From contig BGZK01000286.1 of assembly GCA_005406025.1 (NCBI GenBank), positions 453,863 to 517,862 of the forward strand: 64,000 bases of DNA. Reading direction: 5' to 3'. Made by a program: the position numbers and the translations under genes. The notes below the pieces were generated by a model that saw only the letters and a list, made by a program, of their open reading frames with translations, did not search any database and was not told the origin of the DNA. This document shows positions 12,183 through 23,689 of the stretch, in pieces; position 1 is the stretch's first letter; the number at the start of each line of letters is the position of its first letter. This DNA comes from Eumeta japonica. Taxonomy: Eukaryota > Arthropoda > Insecta > Lepidoptera > Psychidae.

Positions 12183-15100
12183 TTTCTTCCAGTTTTTTAC
12201 AATTACGTGCATTTTTTTTATTTGTGTCGTTCTTTTATCACACTCTCATTCTCTTACTATGCCGGTGTATCATTGTTCCTTTTATTATTATTTTCCACGT
12301 TCCCTAGCTTCTTCAGTTTACTTGTCCTGTCTCGTGAATCGAATGCTTTGTTGTGCAGTTGTAAAAATTGCATACAATGCATTTTTCTTTTACATAGTTA
12401 TTCTAAAACGTTTGTAACCGACCCCCGCAGAAAGAAAAAAAAAACGCTATCATCATATATGTACATAGAAAAGTTTTGAAATATAAACATAATGGTAATG
12501 GACTATTTAGATTATGTATTTAAAGTATATCGTTAATGAGATGCGTTTGGTTATGCACTAAAAATATGTAAAAACTGGTAAGTATAAATCAAATTTGACG
12601 GTAGTGAAACCACAGCTCGTGGGGGTGTAATACTAGCACAGCTAGTATTTCCACGCTAAGTGTTAAATATTGTTTAAATAATTGGTCATGCATAATATAA
12701 TAATATAGTAAAAAAACTAAATATGTCTATCTCTATATTGGTTTTGTTATATTAATTTAAATATGTAATTTTAATTCTTCGGGGGGAGGGCTAATTCTTT
12801 GCCCCAAAAAGAACTTTTACCTTTCTCAACTAATTCGACCGGCGTCAAAATTCAAAGCGCTAATTTCACAACCCTCTGACAGACGCCGAAACACTGCGAC
12901 GAAACGACACGATGTTTTGAAGCGCGTAATTATGGATTCTGTATCCTTTGATCAAGTAAAGGACAAAAATTGATGGAATTTCGATTACGGTGTATGGACA
13001 ATATCAAATTTGTAAAATGTGGTGACAGATAGAGATATTAATCGAACTATGGGCCAAGAGAAAAGGAGTTGACACAGGAAAAATGGAAAATATCATTAAA
13101 TCATCAGAATAATTCTGAATTAAAAAGTCAAAATACCTGATGCAAAACATTTCAACAAAAGTTAGTTCTTCAATTCTTAAAAACAATTCTTCAAATAGTC
13201 AAATCTTAAAAAATCTGTATTTTGTAATGAAACTTATGGCATTGATCTTAATTCATTCTTGTGATGTTTTATTAAAAAAAAATGAACGGAAGTGAAGATA
13301 GAACAGGTCATTACGTAACTTCCGTCCAGACAATATGTGCTGTCGTTACAATGTCCTTTTGCCTCATCAGCTCGAAACTTTTTCGTAGTATTTTATCGAA
13401 GTTATGTGAGTACTTATCCATTTTGACACAAATCTATATATATCGAAATAATTCATGGTTCTGATGATGCCTTTATGAAAACTTATCCTACAACCGCTTG
13501 AAAATAATAAATACCCTATATAACATTTACATTCAATAAGAGGTTTTCGAGTTTAACGTCAACAAGCAGACAGACGGCTCACGTCTGCTTTAATTTTTAA
13601 TGTATACAGATGACTCGCGCAAAAAAAAGAAACGCAAAAAGATTCGCTCTATTTATATCAATATTTGCACAGGATCAAAGCTCGGAGGTGGTGCCACCTC
13701 CCGTAATCTCTCCTAACTACGTTACATAAATTTCTACTTTAACCGACGATGAAACATGACAGCCAGCTTTCGCACAGAGCGCGGCCTAAATACTAATACA
13801 GTGGATATACAGTTTCACGTGTGATATTACTCTGAGAATGCTTTTCCTCGAGAAAAAATATATTTTGTTTTCAAGGAAATATATATACTCAATATTAGCA
13901 ATAAACGATAGCTCGTGTTCTAACATTGTTTTTATTCGGTATATTATTTTAAAGTGATTGTATAAAGTCTGTTTTGTGTCACCAGGAGAAAACAGTTCTG
14001 ATTCGTTATACTTATATGTAATTTTGTATCTATAACAAAAAATGTGAGCAAACTTTGCACAGTAACTACACTGTGGTGAAATATGTAAATATATAATATA
14101 CAGATCATTTACATTACCATATACAAGTCAAGAATTATAAAGGCTGTCAAATGCAAAAATTAAAAAAAAAACAAAACAAAAATAAATAAATAGTGAATAA
14201 ATAGTGAAAATAACTATTAGTTAAAATAGTTTAAGGGCTGTCAACTAGTATAAATTTTTATAATTCCATTAATATTTTTTTTAACCCCTAGGAATGCATT
14301 CTCCAAAAATTGTTTATAGTTTGACTATAAGTATATAAGTTTTTTGAAGTTTCAAGTTCCGCAAACGTTCTCGCGGTATTTTGACGTTTTGTAACTCTAT
14401 TATTATTTGGACATATCTTGACGTGAATTTCATATTTAGATGTAGTTGTAGTTATAACTTTCATGGGTTTGATTTTCGTACAATAGAATTCGGTTCATTT
14501 AATATTTTGTTTTTCTTTTCAAGTTTAGTAAAAATGATAAGTGCGTAAAGTTTATTTTCAATGCCCTTTTTGATCATATAGCATGCGACCTTATTCCTAT
14601 AAAAAATGTTCTATTTTTTCGTATAAAAAGCTTTGGTACGGTAAGTAAGTGTCAGTGTGTCAGCTTGATTCGTAGTTTTCGTAATTTTTTCCTTTTCTTC
14701 ATATTTAAAATATAACAGATAGGGAAACATTTTATCCGATAAATAACAACAAATAAACAAAAAATATATGAAAATTAATAATTTGTGCCCTCGTACTTAT
14801 GATATTAGTCAGCGTATAGACGTTCCCCCGAAGAAGACAAGCCTAGCTTTTATTAGGTGATGCTATCATCCAAGTTGATGTGACATCATCCAACTAAACA
14901 TCACGGTGTAAGGAGATAAACACCCGTGACAGGAGTCACTACGCTCGGGAGGATAGAGATTTTCACCCATCTATCTCCCGACTTCGGCTGGAGTTGCTTT
15001 ATCATTGCTAACAGTCCCAAGTTTACTAAAAAATCACAAACTACTCCCCGGAAAATTCTAATTCAAAATATCTTAATTTCATAGTTTATAAAATAACACT

Positions 15101-15381
15101 TCAAATACGTACTAATTTTATACGAATTTACACTTTACCGCTCATTCGGAAGGCAGTCTTTCCTCGAAAAGAACGAGCAAGAAATTTAAGAGTAGTTCTT
15201 TTCTAATTTCTGCATGCATAACCAAAACAAATAAAGATACATTACTGAATGAAACAGCCGGTTAAAAGTCGAGCCGCTTATGCCCGTGGATATTTGTCTT
15301 TTAAATATTGGAAAATTGTGCAATACTCTTTTTTACTGATTAATTGTTCAATAACACCCTGAAATTTATATAAGGGTAAAT

Positions 15382-16145
15382 CTAGTATATCCACAGAAGC
15401 CCTATTGAACATACGCACACATACCCTTCTAAATGAATTTGTGACTTTGTATAATCGACTAATATGTAAATAAAGTTTATTTTTATTTCTAGTACTGAAT
15501 TTATATCGATCACTATTAGGAGATTAAGAAGTCGGTCATTTACATTACTCGTAAACCATTTCTCTATCTTAGAGATAGCATTGGTCACAACGTCATAAGC
15601 GGATTGTTATCTTATAACTATAAATAACAAAGAAGCGTCACCTGCAAATAATATATGTACAGTTCGTGAAGATTCTGAACGAGGTTAGATAAGTCATTCA
15701 TTTGACTAAAAAGAAAAAAAGACCAAGAATTAATCCCTATGGTATACCCAAGTAGACTACAGTTCCAGATGATCCCTAAACTCTGTTAAGTCAAACACGA
15801 TTTCAGAACGTCGACTGCCCGGCCTGTTACACCATAGTGACGTAGTTTCCCGGTCAGAGTTTCATGATAAAACACAATCGAATGAATGCCTTGTTGACAT
15901 CTCAACATGCGCCATTTGCATGTAGCGAATCCTCCCAGATTTCAAAAATTTGTTGCACAGCCTCAACGCCAGTATCGATTGTTCAGCAACCCCGAATAAA
16001 ACCGAACTGTTTCTTGGACATTAATTTCTTAGATTAAAAATGTACTAGCAACTAATTTTGGATTAATTTTTCAACAATTTTACTAAGCGGCGGTGGTACA
16101 CATAGAGGTCTAAAATTGTTGAGGTTTGTTGCACTACCGCCTTTA
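15382..16145 (-). pseudogene. Relic of a non-LTR retrotransposon reverse transcriptase
   Basis: Reading minus from about 16145 down, successive frames give the blocks of a LINE reverse transcriptase: NNFRPLCVPPPLSKIVEK-like (fingers), KKQFGF, DVNKAF (the D of motif A decayed), SSGTVVYLGIP (motif B), NDLSNLVQNLHELYILFAGD (the YxDD region decayed), then AISKIEKWFTSN in the last 200 bases. Many in-frame stops and small indels separate them, so no product is possible. Both the 5' ORF/endonuclease part and the 3' tail are missing. The order of blocks is what identifies it; the exact clade (Jockey or CR1-like) is not certain. Confidence 0.8.
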
Positions 16146-16147
16146 AA

Positions 16148-16256
16148 TAACACTTAAGCTACAACACAAAATAATAATACTTATTACTTATTATAATACT
16201 TATTATTTTGTGTTGTTATTTTGAATAATAATACTTATTATTTTGTGTTGTTGTGT
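16148..16256. repeat. AT-rich inverted and tandem repeat
   Basis: ACAACACAAAATAATAA is repeated in inverted orientation as TTATTATTTTGTGTTGT. The right-hand arm is then duplicated in direct orientation about 45 bp further on (tacttattattttgtgttgt twice). This gives a hairpin with 17-bp arms plus a tandem copy of one arm. Confidence 0.8.
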
Positions 16257-16483
16257 CACATTTCATTGAACCCACTGCTGAGGCAATTTTATGCAATCCT
16301 TATATTTAAGATTTAGGAGCTTAGATTTAAGCCCTCCACACAGACCCAGTGAGGGTCGGAAGCTGCTGGCGACCATCGACACTAATGTGATGACAACGTC
16401 CAGGACCGACGGCTTAACCCGCTCTTCGAAGCACCTTGCTTGTGATTTAATTTGAAATAATTTCAAAATTTTTTTGTCGATTC

Positions 16484-16556
16484 GCCCGTGGTTCAGGACT
16501 GAACCAGGTACTTTCTCATCCGAAACTGATTCTTTTAACCACTGAGTCCCGACTTC
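16484..16556 (-). mobile_element. tRNA-derived SINE head
   Basis: On minus the order is a tRNA-like 5' part with an A box (gggactcagtggttaaa) and, about 40 nt later, a B box (ggttcagtcctgaacc). The cloverleaf is imperfect and no aminoacyl stem closes, so this is a SINE rather than a functional tRNA gene. Confidence 0.55.
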
Positions 16557-17213
16557 TTATTATTTCCTAATTATGTATTTAAATGAAGGTAATATACTGA
16601 AAAATTTTAAATATGATTATTAAATTGCAGATGAATCTGCAATGAAGAAGACTTTTCAACCAATACGACCACTAGACTATACGTAACATGTAAGGCTTAA
16701 CCCATAAATCTAGTCAATAACACAGTGAGCACTGACCCTTTTGACCGTGATAAAACTCGCACTTAACTGTAAGTAAGATAAAGGTCCTTGAGGCGTGTGA
16801 ACTTTGTCTTTGCGAGGGTTAGGACGCGACCCTACTACCGACACATATCTGCTGAATTTTATCTGCTGGTATCTTCGGGATTCCAAGATCTATTAGCTTC
16901 GGGGAGCGTTCTAATCCCTGTTTGTAATTAGGAGTCCGAAAATACATTTGGATTTCCGTTATTTATCGACGTTTACATGTCTGATAAATAAAACAATAGA
17001 GGTAGTCACCTTTTTACTTAGAATTTCCCTTTAAGTTATACAATGTTGAAACCCAAAATTATTCTATAGACTAACTAATACTTATATATAGTATTAAGTA
17101 TACATTAAACAAAAAAAAAAGAAAAAATAAAATGCAGCATATGACTTACTACGTCTAAGGATAAAAGCAAATTCTAAATGAACTACGTGATACAAATATC
17201 TATATATCACATT

Positions 17214-17298
17214 ATTCACAGAAATACAATATGTGTTGTATTTTATATTTCTGTGAATATAATAACATCTAGAGATACTATTAAGTATCTCTAGATGT
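17214..17298. repeat. Two adjacent hairpins
   Basis: First hairpin: ATTCACAGAAATA at 17214-17226 against TATTTCTGTGAAT at 17246-17258, with an inner AATACAA/TTGTATT pairing. Second hairpin: ACATCTAGAGATACT at 17265-17279 against AGTATCTCTAGATGT at 17284-17298, with a 4-nt loop. A smaller one (CTTATTAAG/CTTAATAAG) follows at 17348-17367. Confidence 0.9.
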
Positions 17299-17949
17299 AA
17301 TTAGATATAGTTTAATAATAATAAACGAAACCTGTAGGCACCTAAATCTTATTAAGTCCTTAATAAGTCAGGTTAATAATCCTGCAGAATAAATCTTCTG
17401 ACACATTAATGCTTATTCCCGTAAGCCACTTTATCAAAACATATTTGAACCATTCTGCATTTAAAAAACTTATATACTATTTATATGTAATACATATTTA
17501 ACTTTCTGCTCACACCACATTCGAATAGGTATGTACTACTTTCCCTCGCATACGGTGAACGGGGTTTTTAAAGCGCAACAGTCGATATAATTCGATCTTT
17601 GCAAAAAAAGACGATTTGCTGCTATCACCGCTACATCATACCGAGCCGCAATAATTTAAATATATGTTTGGTCATGCGGCGATTCGCGTGTGAACAAATG
17701 CTATGTTAATAGGCTCGTTAACAAAATTTGGAAATTAGTTTAAAACTATAGCTTAGCATCTATTTCACCCCAAAAATATATTATTTTAAGAAAAATAGGT
17801 TTTTTACATTAGTATTTTGAGTCTTTAGAAATGAACTTGAAATTGACCGCGAAAAAGGCCAAGACTGTCATGACGTCTTGAATGACGTCACACCTCGCGA
17901 AATAGCCGTGTTTGTTTATGACAGCCAGTTGTGTTTTTTTTAATAAATA

Positions 17950-19955
17950 ATGAATTCCTCGTATTATAAATACTGTATAGTGCCCCAATGTAAAAGTACA
18001 ACGATAAAAACGCCAGACAAATTATTCATATACGTTCCAAACAATGAAGAAATACGAAGAAAGTGGTTAAAAATGGCAAGGAGGCAAGATGCTCTTGCTT
18101 TATCAAATAATTCCACAATTTATTTCTGTGAAGATCATTTTAATGTAAGTATTAAATACAACTTGATATATCTATTTATAAATGTGTAGTAAAAGAAATT
18201 AATTTAGCAAATATAATATACCACACGTAACCTATAAAATGTTATGACTTGAATAGGGTTTTATGATTTATTTGAGTTAAAATATTGTTTTCGTTTTATA
18301 AAATGTAATAATTCAAACTCTTCTTATTTTTTTAGTTGCCAAACGATATCATTAATTATACAGAGTATCATATTATGGGTAAAGTCTCTCGAGTGCGCAT
18401 GAAACCAGGTTGTATGCCACCGAAGTTCGAATGCCAAGAAGATAGAAGGAAACGGACGTGCAGCTATAAGGAACGACTACATATGTTGAAAAAACAAAGG
18501 ACGTCAGTAATCGCAGAGTGTTTGAATGAACCAGAACAAAGTAGTACCCCAAGATCATCTGTCCAGGATACTTCTAATACAAGTTCAGGTAGGTAACAAA
18601 CGGATTGCAGTTTGAAACAAGTATGCAGTTATTATTATTATTATGAGCATAATATTGTTTATTTTCCAGATTTTCAAATAGTTGGAGAAAATGTACCTGA
18701 AACACCTGAAATTTTATGTGTAATAACAGCGAATAAATCTGTTCAAGCATTAATAACACCCAAATTCAGAAGTAAAGTTGTCCAGACTACAATTACATCA
18801 ATAGAAAAGGCACTATCACCGTTGAAACCATCAAAAATATCTACCTCCACATCCCCGTTCAAATCGGAAACCATTATAAATTCAAGTCCTTCTATTTCCA
18901 GTCTCAGCAAAATTACTAGAAATATGTCTGATGAAGCAGCACAGTCAGATAGTGACAATTCTTTATATGTACCATCTACATCTACCACCAGTTGCTCGCC
19001 TGTGCATTTTTTGCAAGTTAAATCTTCTTCTGACTGTAGTGAATTTATAGAAGAAGACAAAAAGGTGGAAGCAAAAGAGACCATGTTGAATGTGATTAAA
19101 AAAATTGAGAAAAAGCCTCGACTATACATTGGTGTTCCAAGCAAGTGTTACTATTTGATTGATATAATAAAAGATGAAGTCAATATTCCCAAACATCATT
19201 TACTGTTTTGTTTAAATAAAATAAGATTGGATAGTTCATTTAATCAACTGTCAGATGATTATGCAATGACTCCATCATATTTAAGCAAGATATTTTCAAA
19301 AAATATACCATTAATAGCTAGTGTTATGAGGCCTTTTATTGGGTCGCTAGATAGTGAGATGATTAAAAACATTTTACCCATGGCATTCAGACACAAATAT
19401 ATTAATGTTAGTTGCATTATAGACTGCTTTTTAGTTTTTCTATCTCTATTTCAAAAAATAGAGATAGAAAAACCATCTAAAGCAATAAATCAAGCATTGA
19501 CCTGGTCGGATTATAAAAAAGCCAACACAATAAAATATTTAATATCCTGTACACCAAATGGACTACTTAACTATATTTCTCCGGGATTTGGGGGCAGGAC
19601 AACCGACACTTGTTTAGTTGAATCCTATGACTTTGTCCAAACATTAAAAAGTGGTATGTTTGTTATGGCAGACAGGGATTTCAAACATTTAGAACTATAT
19701 CTTAAAAAAGCTGGTATTACACTAGTAAGACTTCCTAGTGTCGAAACAGGTGTAAAGTTGAGTAAAACTGAAGAAAAACTAACTAAACAAATAGCTAGCC
19801 TAAGGATACATATAGAGCGAGTTATTCGGCGTTTAAGTGAATTTCGTATGCTTAAACCACATGCATGTATTAATTTAAAATTTTTAAAAATACTTGATGA
19901 CACAATAATCATAGCATGTGCCTTAATTAATATACAAGATTCGTTAATAAAATGA
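17950..19955 (+). CDS. THAP-domain DDE transposase of ISL2EU element, three exons, frame intact
   Basis: Exons 17950-18144, 18336-18588 and 18670-19955 join in phase through GT-AG introns (donors gtaagt and gtaggt; acceptors tttttttag and attttccag), giving 577 residues. Exon 1 is a THAP zinc-finger half with C9, C14, C60 and H63 (C-x4-C-x45-C-x2-H), a DNA-binding module. Residues about 90-330 are a low-complexity Ser/Thr-rich linker. The C-terminal part is a DDE_Tnp_4-type catalytic domain: D401 in IID, D484 in MADRDF and E532 in HIERVI, with GFGGRTTD in between. The family usually has MADRGF, so the D after R is unusual. An inverted-copy insertion forms a hairpin at 19434-19473, just after D401, adding roughly eight residues (LVFLSLFQ) in frame. 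No stop or frameshift is present. The function is transposition of the host element; whether this copy is active is unknown. Confidence 0.88.
19434..19473. repeat. Hairpin inside the transposase coding sequence
   Basis: Left arm 19434-19451 and right arm 19456-19473 are exact reverse complements (18 bp, loop caaa). The right arm encodes the conserved IEIEKP block. The left arm has no counterpart in the family as I know it. Confidence 0.9.
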
Positions 19956-20118
19956 AACAAATGAAAATCAAGACTTTTTTTATTTAAAATACATATATTA
20001 TAGTTCTACACTCTTATATAATAATGGATAAATATTCATTTTCCAAAACTCTAATAACTTAACTTTTATATTTTCAATGTGTTTAGGATCATATGGCACT
20101 CTTAATACTTCAACTTTT

Positions 20119-21921
20119 TTATTTTTTGCAATAATCAGGATCGGCTACACAAAAGAAACAGTTTTTCTTTCTTGTTAAATACATTTGAAGTTGCATTTGA
20201 GTATTGTACTTTTCTGTGGCTTCACCGTTTTTAATGTAAGTATTATATGTTTTCACATTATTGGTGCATTTAATTTCTATTACACCATCTTCAAATATGC
20301 CATCTGGGGAACCAGCAAGCATAGGATCATCTGAACTTAATATCAGTCCGCATTTATTTATGTTTTTATTTAGTTTTTTCTCCATATATTTTTTCTTATT
20401 TCAACTTCTAGTAAACGTCCACATTTCATAGCTGAAGTATCTGGTATCTTTGCACCTAATATGAGAGATATGAGTGTACTACAGTGAAACCTGTTTAAGT
20501 GAGACCTGCAAGGGACCTGCAATGTCGTTTCACTTATAGAGGTATTCCACTTACCCAGTGTCTCAGATATACAGGTATAAATAAATATCTGTCTCATTTA
20601 CAGAGAGTTCCATTAATAGAGGTGAGAATACAGGTTATTTCAGTTATACAGGTGCGATCATTAAATAAAATAACGTGTACTTACGTACTTGGAATTACGT
20701 GTGGAATTTGTGGGTAGAATAAGAATGAGTAAACAAACAATGTTATCTCAGTTACAGAGGTATATGCATATAAAATTTACTCGCTGTCTCAGTTATAGAG
20801 GTAACTATGATGATAAATCGAAAGAACAAATCCCAGATATAGAGGCTTACCTCGTCCCACTAACAGAGGTAATTCACTGCCAAAGTGTTGGGACCTCAGC
20901 ATGAGTTCCAGTTATGGAGGTTTCTCACTTATCCAGGTCCCACTTAACCAAGTTTCACTGTATTATTCTTTTTACAGCGGCTAACCTCAAATGCTCTAGA
21001 TACAGTTATTCTTCCATATCGCAGCTCATGCCAAAGACAGCTATTGGCTTGTTCTATTGTTTCTTCTTCAACTTTTGTTATTAGTGATGCAGATATCTGA
21101 ACTTTTTTTAAGAATTCCTCAACACATTTCTCTTTAAAATTCCACACAAGTTGATGCATTGAGACAGCTTGTGTTTCACTCACACTATATGTGGGTTGAT
21201 ACTTCAAGAGTTCACAATCCTCAATTTTCCTCTTCTTTCCCTCTTCTAAAAACTTAAGCAAAACCGATGAACTTGGTTGTAAAAGAGGGCTGCCCTTGGA
21301 TAAATCTTTTGCTGTCATATATTTAAGAGTACTACCAACCCTCGATAATTTTGATTTTTTCCAATAGCACTCAATCGAAGTGCATGAGGGTTCCTCACTT
21401 CGTCGATGAACCCACATTAAGAAGTCTTTTGCATGCTTGTGAAGCTACGCAGTCTTCACATTGTACAGAGAGAATACTCTCATCTTCCTCATCAACAACC
21501 AGTGTGCATCTATAGACTATACAGCTTTGAATGAACTTTGTGCTCAGGACATATTTTGCATTTTACAATACATAATTTGCCGTCACGTTTAAGCTGCACA
21601 TAGCTTACAGCATCGTCTCCGTATGAAGCTTGTGATGACCTGAAATTAAAAATGAATTATGTTAAAGTTATTTACACTTTGTATTCGCTAACCTCAAAGT
21701 CAGTTCAGTATTTACATTCCACAGTAAGTAAATGCACCTCTCTGACTAGTAACTGCTAATTAATTATGACTTTGTTCTTCATATAATACTTACATAGAAG
21801 TTTTAACATTGCGAAATTCCGACGAACAAAAGTCGGTGTTAATTGCAAAAAATTTGCTAAGCATAACGATGTCAACGTTGGGCAAATTATTGCTGTTTGC
21901 TCTGCTAAATCCTGATTCCAT
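20119..21921 (-). pseudogene. Broken YqaJ-like nuclease gene of the ISL2EU element
   Basis: The start is ATG at 21921. Exon 1 (21921-21794) ends in a gtaagt donor, and exon 2 begins at 21639 after a ...aatttcag acceptor, rejoining in phase to give KTSM-SSQASYGDDAVSYVQ. Next comes a SWIM-like Cys region (VQCEDCVASQ), broken by a frameshift near 21.5 kb, then the MWVHRRSEEP block. The 479-bp MITE follows. The C-terminal YqaJ/PD-(D/E)XK nuclease core has GRLLEVE, LAGSPDG (acidic metal ligand), VIEIKC (ExK) and QMQLQMYLT. A further frameshift lies near 20390, and the stop is at about 20119. The protein is thought to process DNA for the transposon; this copy cannot encode it in full. Confidence 0.85.
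20482..20960. mobile_element. pogo/Tigger-like MITE, 479 bp
   Basis: The ends are imperfect 27-bp inverted repeats beginning CAGTGAAACCTG (left) and CAGTGAAACTTG (right, read inward), flanked by TA on each side. CAGT termini with a TA duplication are typical of the pogo/Tigger branch of Tc1/mariner. There is no transposase, so it is non-autonomous. Removing it with one TA rejoins the nuclease frame exactly (KKNN-STLISLILG), proving insertion. The interior holds about ten direct repeats of a motif close to CAGTTATAGAGGT. Confidence 0.85.
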
Positions 21922-22332
21922 GGCAAATTATACCTGTCTTTCAAGATAAAACTAAAAACGAACTGTATTAATTTAACAATAATTGGTGCAAACTCGAAAT
22001 AACCTGTTCACTTTTTACGAAAATTTTACGAAAATGACAGCTACAACGTAGCGTTTCGCACTCGTTTCGCGAGATGTGACGTCACGCTTCTCTAATTGGT
22101 ATTTAATGTCACGTGCTTAAACGCCTCATTTTGTCGATTTTATTTTCCGAAAATATTATTAATCTTTTATTATTTTTGTAGAAAAGTTGTTTTTTTATTT
22201 ACTAATTATCATGGTTAATCATTTGAAACTCAAAGCCATCCCATTTATTCTTAGTGGAAACAAGCCTATTATGAACATAGAACTGAATATTGAATGCGTA
22301 CACGTACAAATGTTCCGTCTAGTAACTAAACT

Positions 22333-22510
22333 CTTGGCACGTTCAACTAGACTCTAGTTGAACGTGCCAAGTACAGAAGAAGTTCTTGGCAGACCAGAAA
22401 AAGGGACATGGAGAACAACGAAAGATCTGTATCTGGAATCGCATACAGCCTGTATGCGATTCCAGATACAGTGCCATAATTCCCCCTTCATATATAGATA
22501 TGAAGGGGGA
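22333..22510. repeat. Three consecutive hairpins within 180 bp
   Basis: Arms 22333-22350 / 22354-22371 (18 bp, loop act); 22427-22448 / 22450-22471 (22 bp, loop 1 nt); 22481-22493 / 22498-22510 (13 bp, loop 4 nt). All arms are perfect. The arm sequences are unrelated to each other. Confidence 0.95.
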
Positions 22511-22619
22511 GCTATCTAATTCATCCACCTTGCGTGGCTATTTAAAATCTAAGGTCCTTCGAAGGAGTGTGACTCCACCAATTTTTCTTTGGTCTTTCGA
22601 GCAGGATTAATTAGATTTT

Positions 22620-23669
22620 AATACATTTAATAATTAATTATACCAAAATTATTGCAATAGATTTCTTAATATTAATAAAAGCGTTTAAGGTAATTTCTAA
22701 TTCACTTTAGTTTTATACTTATAGCCATATTCGAAATTTATTTGTAATCGGTATTTTTTCCTGTGTATCCCGTTTGTAATTTCGTATTTTGTTTCGATAT
22801 AAACTTTAATTATTTTTAATAACACCCGCATTTAAAATTGAGAAATGTTATCATCGATTCGCCAGTTTGTCACGCTTTCCTCGCATTAATCTTTATTATA
22901 CAATAATTTTATAATGTTTATTAAAGAACAAGCTCATAACGTATCGCGTACTTCAATTAATCGCGCTGAACTAAATAACATAATGTCTCATAAATTCACA
23001 ATTTCTAAATCTTTTTATTAATGAACAGTATACATCAGTGCAAACACACTAATCATGATCCATTACATCATTATCCTTTTTTCATTTAAAAGTCTCTGCG
23101 TAAACATTTACAATTAGTAAAACAATAATGATTTTGTAGTAATTGTGTCAGTGCTAAACATAAGCACCCCGCATGTAAATCGCAATCTACTCGCCGCCAC
23201 TGTTCGCGACGTCATCATTTAAGGCTATACTTTGACACTATTTCCCACCCACGTATTAATATTAATAATAATAGCTCTCACTTAGCCCTGATGACTAGTC
23301 CGCATGCGCATCGACTATTGCATTGATAACCGCTCCCGCTCGCCCGTCCGCTGTCGTCAATAGTACGTGTCTACACGCAACATTTATTGCACTGATGGTT
23401 CGCATTCGGACACCACTATTCCTTTGGATACAGCTAAACTCAGATTAGTCGACAAATTTGGTTGCGAACGTTTTACGTCATTATATTTCATTAGGCTACT
23501 CGAAACGTCTGTCGCTTTCTATTTTTCCGCAGAGTCGTTACATTGAGGTTCGAGGTATATGTAGAACCCCTTAAGCACTGTCGTCTTTGATTTCTCATCT
23601 CCATTTGACGGAGACTCTCTCATATAAATGCAACCGCTAAATTACCGGATTATCCTCTCCGTACATTTC
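22620..23669. other. Gene-free segment
   Basis: AT-rich to about 23.15 kb, then a more balanced stretch (23.16-23.62 kb) with mixed GC content and motifs such as gcatgcgca. It may be conserved non-coding sequence. I see no coding signal. Confidence 0.4.
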
Positions 23670-23689
23670 TTTTAGGTCATACAAGGGCT

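Larger units (their letters stand above)
7391..15381. other. Long gene-free region with scattered small repeats
   Basis: I find no protein-coding similarity. Items seen: nested short inverted repeats at 7725-7842; a perfect 20-bp palindrome at 8281-8300; a (TA)n tract at 12150-12181; and a cluster of 'taggtatact' repeats near 11983-12030. 10.6-11.35 kb is richer in GC and has a TATA-like 'cttataaatag' near 10.73 kb without a supporting gene. Open frames here, the longest at 9495-9935, look like chance. Confidence 0.55.
17883..22084. mobile_element. ISL2EU-type DNA transposon
   Basis: Two convergent genes, a THAP-domain DDE transposase (plus) and a YqaJ-like nuclease (minus), are the hallmark pair of the ISL2EU group of eukaryotic cut-and-paste transposons. 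They are enclosed by an inverted repeat: TGACGTCACACCTCGCGAAA at 17883-17902, and the same sequence with one mismatch, inverted, at 22065-22084. These are the innermost borders I can support. The true termini probably lie somewhat outside, where 'tttcaccccaaaaata' near 17.76 kb and an inverted relative near 22.19 kb are candidates. I could not establish the target duplication. A pogo-like MITE sits inside the nuclease gene. Confidence 0.85.

Noticed and set aside
12133..12479. Two overlapping open frames of 94 and 114 codons
   Set aside because: They begin in a (TA)n tract and continue through pyrimidine-rich sequence; no domain.
22343..22610. Short frames over the three hairpins
   Set aside because: Both strands are open only because inverted arms mirror each other; no domain.
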